DNA of 64,000 bases from Acestrorhynchus altus. Taxonomy: Eukaryota > Chordata > Actinopteri > Characiformes > Acestrorhynchidae. The stretch covers positions 6,265,288 to 6,329,287 of the forward strand of contig CM067509.1 of NCBI GenBank assembly GCA_034509495.1. The letters run 5' to 3'. Under the pieces are notes generated by a model. That model had not been told where the DNA came from, did no database searches, and saw only the letters and a program-made list of their open reading frames with translations. Shown one piece after another: positions 1 through 9,109 of this stretch; position 1 is the first letter of the stretch; each line of letters begins with the position of its first letter. Position numbers and translations under genes: made by a program.

Positions 1-14
1 CCCAATTTCTTTCC

Positions 15-135
15 TTCCCAACATGGAAGTGTTCATTATCCAACCGCGTCAGGATTCTCCCGTATCCCATACGATGCTCCCGACACTAGGAGGGTGAAGA
101 CCAGCAGATGCCTCCCCCTAAACATGTGAAACCAT
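15..135 (-). repeat. SINE C fragment (tail half)
   Basis: CCCGTATCCCATACGATGCT, then CCCGACACTAGGAGGGTGAAG, followed by a GCAGATGCCTCC-like stretch, match the body also seen at 19430-19590 and, with its tRNA head, at 38560-38850. The head is missing here. Confidence 0.55.
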
Positions 136-179
136 AACTCACACTAGTGTTGGAAGTGGAATAAATGACAAAACGTATG

Positions 180-776
180 ACCTGGACCCTTTAAAGACCT
201 GGCTTCCTGCACTGGTCAGACAGCTCATGTTACACCGGGCAGCGGTCAGTGCAGACTTTAGTACATAATTACCCCAAAAGCTCATTAAAAAGGGAATGCA
301 AACAGGTCCATAGTACAGACGTTAATAAGATGTTCCATGTAACAGAGTCACTCTGGGGTCCAAAGGTCTGAGGGGGTGGGTGGCATTACATTACAAAGTA
401 CTTAAAGTGACAACATCCTGCATGCTACCATCCAATCAGCGTGTCTATCTGCCTGATAGCAGTGTTTCGACACTTGCCGTTTCAAGTTTGTGTCAAGTTG
501 AAGAAAATCTGTCCTGTTGTCTTTCCAGTCTCTCCAGTATGACTCCAGTAATGGTCCCAATGCTCCATTCAGACCCTCACAGGCTCCACTTGTGATGTTT
601 GTGTGGGACAAGTGGTTCTAATGAACTTAAACATGGCAGTGTTTACGTCCTAAAGGCCACTTGTGTCACCGTGCCTTTAAGATATGCAAACGAACTCTCT
701 CCTGATTGGTTGCTGTGTGTTTTGCCTCACTCAAACATCAGTATGTGCTGAAACACTCCTTAAATCTTGAGTGTTA
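180..776. other. idh1 intron 2 sequence, nothing recognised
   Basis: Unique-looking DNA on the downstream side of the idh1 coding exon. No SYDLGIENR-like exon 3 is visible here. Confidence 0.4.
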
Positions 777-1000
777 TGGGTATTTTGGACGTTTCTGGAC
801 TGTTCTGAGTCCAGCAGTGACACAGAGGGGTTTAAACACTCCAGCAGCACTGCTGTGTCTGATCCACTCGTACCAGCAACACACACTAACACACCACCAC
901 CATGTCAGTGTGACTGCAGTGCTGAGAACGACCCACCACCCACATAATATCTGCTCTGTGGTGGTCCTGTGGGGTCCTGATCATTGAAGATCATTCTCTG
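777..1000 (+). mobile_element. Family A non-autonomous element, partial
   Basis: Contains GGACTGTTCTGAGTCCAGCA, GTTTAAACACTCCAGCAGCA, the CACACTAACACACCACCACC motif and GGTCCTGTGGGGTCCTGATC. These recur in order in about 14 places in the window. The family has no coding capacity and contains internal inverted segments. The copy at 38375 shows that its end carries the same TGATCGGCCATAACATT terminus as the K transposons, so it is probably mobilised by a Tc1-type transposase. Confidence 0.75.
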
Positions 1001-1224
1001 TGGTTTGAATTGGTTCTCTAGAAGATCAAGCAGACCATCACCTTCTAGCAATGCATGTGTGCATGTTTATTCAGTAGGCAGTCCGGCTATTCAGTCAGTC
1101 ACGTTAAACCTGAATAACACCTTCAAACCCGGTCTGATCACCAGGGAAATCAGATGAACATTTGTGATAACGACTGAGCTTCTATCCAGCTGTGTAGAAT
1201 CTAATTTTCTGCTCCCACGCTCAC

Positions 1225-1346
1225 CTGTGCAGGTCCAACTCCAGGTAAGGGAAGATCAGCTTCTCTTTAATGAGCTCCCAGATGACCCTGGTCATCTCAT
1301 CTCCCTGCATCTCCACCACAGATCCGGCCTTGATCTTCTGGGACAT
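1225..1346 (-). CDS. idh1: Cytosolic NADP+-dependent isocitrate dehydrogenase, first coding exon (gene partial)
   Basis: Read on the minus strand from the ATG at 1346, this gives 40 codons plus two bases: MSQKIKAGSVVEMQGDE, then MTRVIWELIKEKL, then IFPYLELDLH, followed by AG and a GTGAGC splice donor at 1224-1219. The segment matches the N-terminus of vertebrate IDH1, including EMQGDEMTR and IWELIKEKLIFPY. IDH2 differs here and would have a mitochondrial presequence. The split codon AG| is expected to become the Ser of LDLHSYDLG. An acceptor (TTCCAG) ends at 1356, leaving a 9-base leader (1347-1355) before the ATG, so the first exon is non-coding and lies upstream. The enzyme oxidatively decarboxylates isocitrate to 2-oxoglutarate in cytosol and peroxisomes, making NADPH. 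The reading frame is intact. The remaining exons, with the catalytic residues, lie beyond base 1 of the window. Confidence 0.94.
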
Positions 1347-1595
1347 TTTGGCAACCTGGAATACAGATGAATGCAGATGTGTGAGAATTAGCCTCTGTGC
1401 AAATGAAATCCCTTCAAAGCTGCAGAACCTGAGAGTCCAGATTTGTTTTCTCAGCTCTTAACTGGAGGTGCATTTGTGGAAGCCTGAGGTTGTGCGACAG
1501 GTCAATGTGGAGAGACTCGTTATAGTGCTAGAACTGCTGAACCACCGAAACACTGAAGAACAGAACAGGCAACATACACGAGCATTAACTTTACA

Positions 1596-1842
1596 CCAAT
1601 AGACCATTAACGTTCTTGTGTAGGTCCCCCTTGCGCCACCAAAACGGCTCTGACCCACTGACGCATGGACTCCACAAGATCTCTGAAGGTGTTCTGTGGT
1701 ATCTGGCACAAAGTTCAACGTTTGAGCAGATCCTGCCAGTCCTGCAAGCTGTGAGGTGGGACCTCCATGAGCATCAATGAGCTTTGGCCTCTCAAGACCC
1801 TGTCACTGGTTCACTGATTATCCTTCCCCGTTTCACCTGCTA
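1596..1842 (-). pseudogene. Tc1-like transposase remnant (family K), internally deleted
   Basis: GGCTCTGACCCACTGACGCA, TGGACTCCACAAGATCTCTG and GTATCTGGCACAAAGTTCAA are the antisense 3' part of a common fish Tc1-like transposase. At about 1768 it jumps to GCATCAATGAGC..., the region coding the N-terminal part, so the middle (including the DDE core) is deleted. Confidence 0.75.
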
Positions 1843-1879
1843 ATCAAACTGGGAGCCTGGAATACAGGCACAGTCCATA

Positions 1880-2000
1880 TCTTATCTGCTTCTTCCTGAG
1901 GAGGGACAAGGTGGCTCCAGTCCCCACCTGGAGTCAATGCAAGGCCGGAATACCCCCTGGACAGGGCACCAGTCCGTCACACACATGGTACCACACGCAC
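1880..2000 (-). repeat. SINE D tail, reverse orientation
   Basis: CACCTGGAGTCAATGCAAGG and ACCCCCTGGACAGGGCACCA are the reverse complement of the 3' half of the tRNA-derived SINE best preserved at 34727-35055. The tRNA head is absent. Confidence 0.55.
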
Positions 2001-2254
2001 CCACCTAGGGTTTAAGCCCTTTGGAGAGATGGCAGGACGCTCGAGCGCAGTGTGGATGAGAACAGAGAGGAGATGAACTTACACAACCGCTCAAAAATCA
2101 GCTGAAATACGGGATAAAGGTCAGATCTTACAACCAACCATATCTGTACAACCCCACCCACCCACCCAACCAACCAACGAACGCCCACCTACACTGTTCC
2201 AATTAATGTCACTTCAACATTTTAATGCTTTAATACACTAACAACAGAACACTG

Positions 2255-2672
2255 CAGCAAGGTAACACTGTAACACAAACACTGTAATACTGCAACACAA
2301 ACTAACACTAATGCTGCAACAACGTAACACTGCAACAGTGTAACACTAACACTGCAACGCCGACACTGTAACCATATCGTAACCCTAACAGTGTAACACT
2401 GTAATCATAACAGTGTAACATTGTAACACTAACACTGTAACCATTACAGTGTAACATTAAAACACTGTAACACTGAAACACTAACAGGGTAACATTGTAA
2501 CCATAACACTGTAACATTGAAGCACTAACACTGTAACATTGAAACACTGTAACCATAACACTGTAACACTGAAACATTAACACTGTAACACGAACATTGA
2601 GACACTGTAACACTAACAATATAACACTGAAACACTATAACACTAACACTGTAACGCCGTAACACTGGTAGA
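2255..2672. repeat. Minisatellite of AACACTGTAAC-type units
   Basis: About 400 bases of short irregular units (AACACTGTAAC, AACACTAACACTG, CATTGAAACACTG) with many variants. It lies in the idh1 first intron about 130 bases from the inferred exon 1 donor. Confidence 0.85.
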
Positions 2673-2796
2673 CTTGTCTTTCCTCCTGACCTGTTTTCAG
2701 GTCACACTAACAGATCCAGGCCTTATGATTGAACACAGCCCTTAAAACAGCGATGTTTAAACAGCAGGAAGAGGAACCCTGCTTCCGTGGTCCTAC

Positions 2797-3001
2797 CTGC
2801 AGAGCTGCGCTCCAGTAAAACCAGTGCTCCCAGCTCAGACCGGCCAACAGGGCTCTGAGGGCGGGGCCTGTGGTCATCCGAGTATCTGATTGGCCAAAGC
2901 GGCCCGACCGATGACCCTCCAACCAATCAGAGGCGACACGGAAGAAGAACTGGACCAATGACGATCCCACACACAGTAGGTGTATTTGCGCGCATGCGCA
3001 C
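2797..3001 (-). promoter_or_regulatory. idh1: Probable idh1 promoter and non-coding exon 1
   Basis: A GC-rich island upstream of idh1 in its own orientation. It holds three CCAAT boxes in either orientation (2889-2893, 2923-2927, 2955-2959), a GC-box-like GGGCGGGGCC near 2860, and the palindrome GCGCATGCGC at 2990-2999, the canonical NRF1 half-site pair. A plausible exon 1 donor (CTGCAG|GTAGGA on the minus strand) lies at 2797/2796, so transcription probably starts between about 2850 and 2960. NRF1 plus CCAAT architecture without TATA is typical of broadly expressed metabolic genes. The start site is inferred. Confidence 0.6.
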
Positions 3002-3182
3002 ATGGATTATAGGGTTCCGAAATGTCATTCATATCTGTTCTTCTGTTTACATTTTTAACTCGATATTATTTATTATAAACACATGGAGATATTTTTGTGC
3101 TTATAAAGAAAACAGGAATATTTCATATTTAATCTTCCACACCAAGTGGCCACTTTATCAGAAACACCTACAACATGATAAT

Positions 3183-3544
3183 ACACTGATCAACCATGAC
3201 ATTAAAACCACTGACAGGTGATGATTAAGGGCTGGAGAGGACAGTCAGTTAGTGACCAGGTCATGAATGTGATGGGCAAGCATTATCTGAGACAAGAACC
3301 AAACTGTGACGATTTAGAACATCTCCAGAACACCTCCTGCACACCTCCAGAACATCTTGCAGGGTGTTCCCAGTATGCAGTGGTCAGAACCTGCCAAAAG
3401 TGCTCCAATGAAGGACAATTAATGAAACAGTGACAGGACGATGGGTGAACAGTGACCCTCAGACATGCAAGGTGGTCCATGTTTTGGCAGCACAAGGGGG
3501 CACAATATTAGGCAGGCGGTTTTAATGTTATGGCTGATCAATGT
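3183..3544 (+). mobile_element. Family K Tc1-like MITE with both terminal inverted repeats
   Basis: Starts ACTGATCAACCATGACATTA and ends TAATGTTATGGCTGATCAAT. The ~27-base inverted ends differ at about three positions. The interior keeps relics of the transposase N-terminus (AGTATGCAGTGGTCAGAACC) and its extreme 3' end (TTTTGGCAGCACAAGGGGGC), with the middle lost. It lies in the divergent intergenic region. Confidence 0.8.
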
Positions 3545-4498
3545 TTACTAAACTCCAACAATAAATTCAGATTAATATTTTTGAGATGCACCAGAATAAT
3601 AAAACTATTGTGTTGACTTGATTAAATGCACTTAAGACCCCCCAAACTGAGAAATTACCCACCTTACTGATTAATCCTTCTGAGACATGTTCATCCGTCC
3701 CCCGTAAAAGAGAACTGACAGTAAATCTGACTTGAGGAAATGGTTGGTTTGGTTATTGACCTCCTGCTACATCTCTAATCTGACCCATTAGAGTGGACAG
3801 ACCTGGAACAGGCCTCTGTAATTCCGTCCATGGCAGACAGATGTCGCTGTTTCTCCACGTTTCTGATGATCTATTGCCCGGCTGAGAGGGGTAGAGCTAC
3901 TACACTCTCCATCCTTCCAGCAGGCCGAGTCTTACAGCACTGTTTCTCATTCACTTCGTTTTGCAGCCTCATTAAAACTCACCTGCATCTTCATTATGGA
4001 TTATTTTGCACATATAACACACTAGTGTCCCCCAGCCCCAATACACCATTTCTTAAATTCAGCACCATTCCCCAATTCCAACTCTGTCATTGCACCATTT
4101 CCCAATTTCAGTTCTATTTTTCCCATTTTTTCCCAGTCCCAGTTCTAAATCCAGGGTTCCCGTTTCCCAATTCCAATCAAAATCAGAAAGTAAACACTTT
4201 ACTAATCCCAGAGAGAAACTGCAAATATTACAGTTGCACCCATTTATATAAAATATTCAAAATATTGCACCGAAACATAATGAAATTAAATTGCACAGAT
4301 GAACCATAGTGGTTCATACTGGTCACCCATTAAGGGAGGAGTTATAGAGGCAATGCAACAGCAATGGTTTCCAGTCCTAATGAAATGCAGTCTGATAGTC
4401 ACAACCCTAATTCTAAATTAATTGCTGCCCAGTTGCATTTCCAAGCACCAGTATTTCCCAATCCTAATTCCATTCCCAAATTACTTCACCAGTGTTCA
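3545..4498. other. Intergenic DNA with CCCAATTCC-rich patches
   Basis: No gene seen. From about 4030 to 4490 there are recurrent CCCAATTCCAA / CCCAATTTCAG words, a low-grade interspersed repeat of unknown class. The longest open frame here shows no recognisable domain. Confidence 0.4.
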
Positions 4499-4706
4499 AC
4501 AGTCTAACCAGTGGATAAACCATTGCACAAACCAACAGTCTAACCAGTGGATAAACCATTGCACAAACCAACCGTCTAACCAGTGGATAAACCAGTGCAC
4601 TAAGCAACAGACTAACCAGTGGATAAACCAGTGCACAAACCAACAGTCTAACCAGTGGATAAACCAGTGCACTAACCAACAGACTAACCAGTGGATAAAC
4701 CAGTGA
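4499..4706. repeat. 36-bp minisatellite, about 5.8 copies
   Basis: The unit begins CAGTCTAACCAGTGGATAAA and ends CACAAACCAA, with few substitutions between copies. Since 36 is divisible by 3, all frames stay open and produce spurious repeat peptides. It lies 90 bases upstream of the channel CpG island. Confidence 0.95.
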
Positions 4707-5040
4707 GCTGAACTGGGTGACTGGGAAGGGGATGAGTTAATAAGTGTCATTTCACTAATGAGCCAATTGCCCATGTAAGCAATAACCAACCCAATCAGCG
4801 CACAGGGGGCGGGGCTTGCAGCAATACGGGTGCGAAAGCCCAGCTCGCGAAACCACCGAGCGCACAAAGCGCGCGAGCCTCCGCGAGGTCCCCGGTGCTC
4901 CGCCACGTGACCATCATCATCAGCTGCTGTCGGTCGCAGCGCGCGAGGAGGACCGCGAACGGTGGGGACCCGGAGTGTCCGGAGTTCACGCGCACGCACC
5001 AGTCCCCTGACCCCCAGCTCCTCTGACTTTGGAGTGAGTG

Positions 5041-5220
5041 AGAGAGTGTGAGAGTGTGTGAGGCAGGGTGAGAGTGTGTGAGACAGGGTGAGAGTGTGAG
5101 AGAGTGTGTGAGAGTGTGTGAGAAAGGGTGAGATTGTGTTAGGGTGTATGAGACAGTGTGAGACAGTGTGAGAGTGTGTGAGAGTGTGTGAGACTGGGTG
5201 AGAGTGTGTGAGAGTGTGTG
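5041..5220 (+). repeat. Phased decamer array (AGAGTGTGTG)n
   Basis: Eighteen successive 10-base units vary in sequence (AGAGTGTGTG, AGACAGGGTG, AGGCAGGGTG, AGAAAGGGTG) but do not slip phase. Almost every junction creates GTGAG, the core of a 5' splice donor. On the other strand the array is CA/CT-rich. It ends 200 bases before the channel start codon. Confidence 0.9.
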
Positions 5221-5230
5221 TTCTCCGGTC

Positions 5231-5248
5231 ATGCCGCTTCTCCGCTGA
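5231..5248 (+). other. Short upstream ORF in the ELK channel leader
   Basis: ATG CCG CTT CTC CGC TGA encodes MPLLR in a frame different from the channel ORF, 170 bases before the main ATG. If the leader is transcribed from upstream of 5231, this could damp translation. Its context (GTC before the ATG) is moderate. Confidence 0.4.
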
Positions 5249-5420
5249 GGGAGTCACGGTGGCCGCCACGGTGGAGGCGCGCGGCTCCCGCATCGCCGCG
5301 CTCCTGCAGGGGCTGGGATGCGCCCCCGGCACCTCGCGCTTCCTCCCGGGCTTCGGGGCTGAGCAGGAGTCCGCGGCCCCGGGGCGCCGGCCGAGGAGGG
5401 CGCAGTCCACGCGCAGCAGG

Positions 5421-5496
5421 ATGCCGGTGATGAGGGGTCTGCTGGCGCCACAGAACACCTTCCTGGACACCATCGCCACCCGCTTCGACGGGACCC
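5421..5496 (+). CDS. kcnh3/kcnh4/kcnh8 (ELK family): ELK-type voltage-gated K+ channel, coding exon 1 (gene partial)
   Basis: The ATG at 5421 opens 25 codons plus one base: MPVMRGLLAPQNTFL, then DTIATRFDGT, then C|GTGAGT (consensus donor at 5497-5502). This is the N-terminal cap of the eag/PAS domain and is nearly invariant in KCNH3, KCNH4 and KCNH8; hERG and EAG differ (APQNTFLDTIIRKFEG in hERG). The exon size of 76 nt, phase 1, is the one known for KCNH genes, and the trailing C fits the His of the following THSNF in ELK channels. The start has A at -3. The frame is open upstream but has no in-frame ATG before 5421. The protein would be a six-transmembrane channel with PAS and cyclic-nucleotide-binding-like domains that sets subthreshold excitability in neurons. 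The paralogue cannot be fixed from 25 residues; intron length favours kcnh8. Confidence 0.92.
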
Positions 5497-5666
5497 GTGA
5501 GTGCCCGACCCCATCTGAGGGGGCTTTGTTCTGCTTCTACTGTCCTGCTTTTGTTTAGGGGGGGTACTCTGGTGGGGTCTGGCTGGAGATGCGGGGTTTT
5601 GTTTAAAGGTGGGCTTTCAGGGAGCTGTTTGGGGGCTTTTGTTGGCTGTTATGTGCTTTTATTGAT

Positions 5667-5993
5667 GGGCTTTGTTGGGGGGTACGCTGAGACACTCAGG
5701 AGCTGTTTTCAGACTGCTCTGGTGGGCTTTGTTGGGGGGTACGCTGAGACACTCAGGAGCTGTTGTTAGACTGCTCTGGTGGGCTTTGTTGGGGGGTACG
5801 TTGAGACACTCAGGAGCTGCTTTCAGACTGCTCTGGTGGGCTTTGTTGGGGGGTACGCTGAGACACTTAGGAGCTGTTTTCAGACTGCTCTGGTGGGCTT
5901 TGTTGGGGGGTACGCTGAGACACTCAGGAGCTGCTGTTAGACTGCTCTGGTGGGCTTTGGTGGGGGGTACGCTGAGACACTCAGGAGCTGTTA
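5667..5993 (+). repeat. 57-bp G-run minisatellite, about 5.7 copies
   Basis: Units start at 5667, 5724, 5781, 5838, 5895 and 5952. Each contains TTGTTGGGGGGTACGCTGAG and CACTCAGGAGCTG. It begins 170 bases after the exon 1 donor. A single related word (TAGGGGGGGTACTC) at about 5558 may be the progenitor. The 19-residue periodic ORF across it is an artefact of a unit divisible by 3. Confidence 0.95.
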
Positions 5994-6389
5994 TAGGTTA
6001 TATGATCAGGTTCTGGGAGTCTTCTAACTGGTTGGTCTGGTTTCCTCTGAGTCTGATTTTAGAATCCAGGGTTAAATAATGTGCCGAGTCAGGACGCTGT
6101 TCTGTTGTTGGGTTGTTCTGCTTGGTTCTGCTGTAATAGAATATTATGGGCTGTATGTGAGTTATTGTTTATTAGTTATGTCACTGTGACTCAGTTCGGT
6201 GGTTCTGATGGGTCGACCAGCGCTGGCCATGAATTGAACATTTCATCTCGATTATGATAAACCAGGAGATGAATAATGGACAGGTCATTCTTCTCTGATG
6301 GAAGGTCTTGAGATGTCTTGTGCTTCAGTTCTTAATGTTTGAGAGGGAATCACAGGACTGTAGAGTTGATTGTGTGTTTTTAAGGGGAC

Positions 6390-6392
<3 letters not shown>

Positions 6393-6458
<66 letters not shown>
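6393..6458. repeat. (CA)n microsatellite
   Basis: Uninterrupted AC dinucleotides, about 33 units. Confidence 0.98.
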
Positions 6459-6459
<1 letters not shown>

Positions 6460-6980
6460 GTGGGAAAAGTGTAAACACAGAGAAAGAGCGTGGCATAATC
6501 GAGAAGATTACTTCGGTTGTTTCGATTTGAGGCTCAGAACGTCGGTTTTGGATGAATGGCCCAGCACTGGTTGACGTTGTAGTGCACTGTGTTGAGTTTG
6601 GGGTTTATTTGGGCTGTTTTGTTTAGATTGTCGTGGTTTTTGCTGGATGATATGACCTCAAATCAGTGTCGTGAGTAATTGAACATTGACACACGTGATT
6701 GAGTTGCTCAGTTGGCTCGGTGTTTCAGTTCTCCTCGGTGCTGTACCCCCTTTATAAGGGGTCTGTAGTGTTAATGAAAGACGGAATCACAGACAGGATT
6801 ATGTAAATTATATAGATGATAAAGATGATTAGAATGCTTGTAATTGGTGTTTTGGGATTATTATGGGCTGTTTGGGTTGGTAATAATAGTTTTGTTAGAT
6901 TTTAGGTTTAGTTTTAGTTTGTGCTGCACAAGATCTTTTCATCATCGCTATTATGTGCAATAATCACCTCACAGTGTGTG
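6459..6980. other. Intron, nothing recognised
   Basis: AT-leaning unique-looking sequence with no motif, repeat family or exon recognised. Confidence 0.4.
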
Positions 6981-7068
<88 letters not shown>

Positions 7069-7069
7069 T
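6981..7069. repeat. (CTAT)n microsatellite
   Basis: About 22 pure tetranucleotide units. Confidence 0.98.
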
Positions 7070-7142
7070 TTCTCAATATCATTTATTTTGCTCCAATCTT
7101 GGAAAACCAGTGTGTATTAATACTATTATAATGGTGAATGAT

Positions 7143-7249
7143 GGGAATGTGGGTTATTTTACTGGGAATGTGGGTTATTTTACTGGGAATGTGGGGTATT
7201 TTACTGGGAATGTGAGTTATTTTACTGGGAATGTGGGTTATTTTATTGG
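7143..7249. repeat. 21-bp minisatellite, five copies
   Basis: Unit GGGAATGTGGGTTATTTTAC plus T, with one-base variants (GGGGTATT, GAGTTATT, TTTATTGGG). Confidence 0.93.
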
Positions 7250-7865
7250 GAACATGTCTCAGACGAGATGAAGTGTGGTATTTGTCAGGGTGGTGAAACA
7301 GAAAGGCTCCTGGGCTCCTGAGTTTACAGCTGTCAGTGTCAATACGAGGCCAGATGGCCACAAACCAACGCTGGAAGTGTTTGTTCAGCCCTGGAGACCC
7401 AACAGATCCATCTTCCCGGAAGGAGGGTTTTCCAGATTCCCTGTTCATTCATACTGGGAGAAGCTGGCTTTGAGTTCTGTGGAAGAGTAAACGGGGGTCA
7501 GTGTCAGTCTCAGGCTTTGTCCTCGCACGTGCAGCACTGCGGCAGTTCCAGAGCACGGCTGTGTGTTGGGGGAGCAGGAGCAGGTTAGTGGCAGTGAAGA
7601 CCCTCTGCTGGTGGTTCCTCTGTCCTTGGTGCTGAACAGTCAGTTCAGTCTGTGAGCTCTTTGTTGCCTGTCCTCCAGTCGGGTTCTGATTTCTGTGCTG
7701 CTGGTTTTACATCATCCTGCTGGACCTGCTGGGAGAAGAAACCAGAAACACTAAACAAAGGGAGTGTGTTGTTCACATGGAGAGCGAGGTGTTTTAGAAC
7801 AGAAGGCTGCGTGTGTTTGTGGGCGCGCGCACGGTGTGTGTGGGTGGAGGGTGTCGCAGAGTGCG
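7250..7865. other. Intron, nothing recognised
   Basis: Unique-looking sequence; no exon or repeat family identified. Confidence 0.35.
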
Positions 7866-7984
7866 TCTCTCTCTCTCTCTCTCTCTCTGTCTGTCTGTCT
7901 GTCTGTCTGTCTCTGTCTCTCTCTCTCTCTGTCTCCCTTACTCTCTCTCTCCCCCCCTCTGTGTGTGTGTGTGTGTGTGTGTGT
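7866..7984. repeat. Compound (CT)n-(CTGT)n-(CT)n-(GT)n microsatellite
   Basis: CT dinucleotides to about 7887, CTGT units to about 7912, interrupted CT/CCCCCC to about 7958, then GT to 7984. Confidence 0.95.
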
Positions 7985-8194
7985 AGCCACGCCCACTCCA
8001 CTTTGTTTTCAGTAGTTTGTTTACAGTCGAGCGAGTAGAATCAGTGATTTTTAAACAGCCAATAAAATGTGGTCTTTAACATCAACTATTTGTGCTTAAA
8101 GTTCTGACAGTCCCTTCAGCATGGGGACACAACAAGAGGACAGCAGGCCCTCGTCCACACGTTAAACCCAAGGTGCCTCTCCAAGGTGGAGCTT

Positions 8195-8290
8195 TTTAGT
8201 CAAATCAAATCAAACGTGATAGCAGATGATGTCACAAAGCAGCTGTACAGATATCAGAAATGAGATGATCGATAACATAAAAATGAAGAC
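8195..8290. repeat. Family F short interspersed tail
   Basis: CAAATCAAATCAAACGTGAT followed by GATGTCACAAAGCAGCTGTA and CAGATATCAGAAAT. Related to the better copy at 31795-31925. Confidence 0.5.
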
Positions 8291-8832
8291 AGAAACCCCC
8301 GGCGAATGAAAAACACGAGGGGAGACCCCCTCCTTCCCTCGTCAAACTACTCCTACATTACTGATAAAGGAACCCTGGACCTCCACATGTCTGCTGTAAT
8401 GCTGACATGCTGTCTGTTGTTACAGTGCTGTTAGTGTTCGTGAATATACTGACCTCCCTGTCAGCCAATCAGAGCTTATCGTTTTTGTTTTAGGAGCCCG
8501 CCATAAAAGGAAAATCTGTTTCATTGCGAGTTAGTGGTCAATAGGTTTGGTCGACTAAAGTCCCGCTCGTACTATTTCCACATCAAAGCACAGGTCAAGC
8601 ACTCCGTCAGTGCATTCTCCGGACGCTTCAACGGTTATTTGTGTTTGAGGACTGTCAGCTTTATGACCGCCTGATTTCTGGCCTGGCTTCCGTCGACACC
8701 TGCTTGGTTGTCGCTCCAAAAAAGTGAAAGTGACATCACTGCCAGCTTCGCTCCACAACGAGACCTGAACCAAGTGCCTATTAATTTCCCGTTTGTCATT
8801 CTGGGATGTGATTTAATGAGGGTTCAGTGAGA

Positions 8833-8834
<2 letters not shown>
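8291..8834. other. Intron, nothing recognised
   Basis: Unique-looking DNA with a short CpG-containing part (8560-8770); no exon supported. Confidence 0.35.

Positions 8835-8877
<43 letters not shown>
8834..8877. repeat. (GT)n microsatellite
   Basis: Pure GT dinucleotides. The 176 bases between this and the next tract (8878-9053) are unique. Confidence 0.97.
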
Positions 8878-9051
8878 AGGGCCTGGCTGACGCACTTCAT
8901 ATTTGTTTAGCCGTCTTGTTCGTCTCCCTGCTTTTGAACAAGTGCGCTTTCCCTGTTCCAAACCAGCAGCCAAGAGGCCGCGATGCATCTTTGACACTGG
9001 CGGGAGTTAATTACAGTGACTGCACTTCTACTGCTGGAGGTGTGTAATTAG

Positions 9052-9053
<2 letters not shown>

Positions 9054-9106
<53 letters not shown>
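9054..9106. repeat. (GT)n microsatellite
   Basis: Pure TG/GT dinucleotides, about 26 units. Confidence 0.97.

Positions 9107-9109
<3 letters not shown>

Larger units (their letters stand above)
1356..2796 (-). other. idh1: idh1 intron between non-coding exon 1 and the first coding exon
   Basis: Bounded by a GTAGGA donor read on the minus strand at 2796-2791 and the TTCCAG acceptor ending at 1356. It is filled by a Tc1 remnant (1596-1842), a reversed SINE tail (1880-2000) and a long minisatellite (2255-2672). The donor was inferred by eye without transcript support. Confidence 0.6.
4797..5420 (+). promoter_or_regulatory. CpG-rich promoter and 5' leader of the ELK channel gene
   Basis: CpG density rises sharply from about 4797 to 5500, unlike the flanks. 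Visible motifs are an Sp1-type GC box (GGGGGCGGGG, 4805-4814), a palindromic CACGTG E-box (4904-4909) and repeated CGCGCGAG. A 5-codon upstream ORF (ATG 5231, stop 5246-5248) precedes the main start. A GTGAG-rich decamer array occupies 5041-5220. No TATA box is evident. The transcription start is unknown, so it is unclear how much of this is transcribed. Confidence 0.7.

Noticed and set aside
4496..5479. 327-codon minus-strand open frame across the channel promoter
   Set aside because: It is made of the 36-bp minisatellite, the decamer array and the antisense of the CpG island and exon 1. It stays open because of repeat structure and GC content.
5672..6079. 135-codon ORF with a 19-residue periodic peptide
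   Set aside because: Produced by the 57-bp minisatellite after the exon 1 donor, without independent coding evidence.
7801..8015. Ser/Leu- and Cys/Val-rich ORFs on both strands
   Set aside because: Translations of the compound CT/GT microsatellite.
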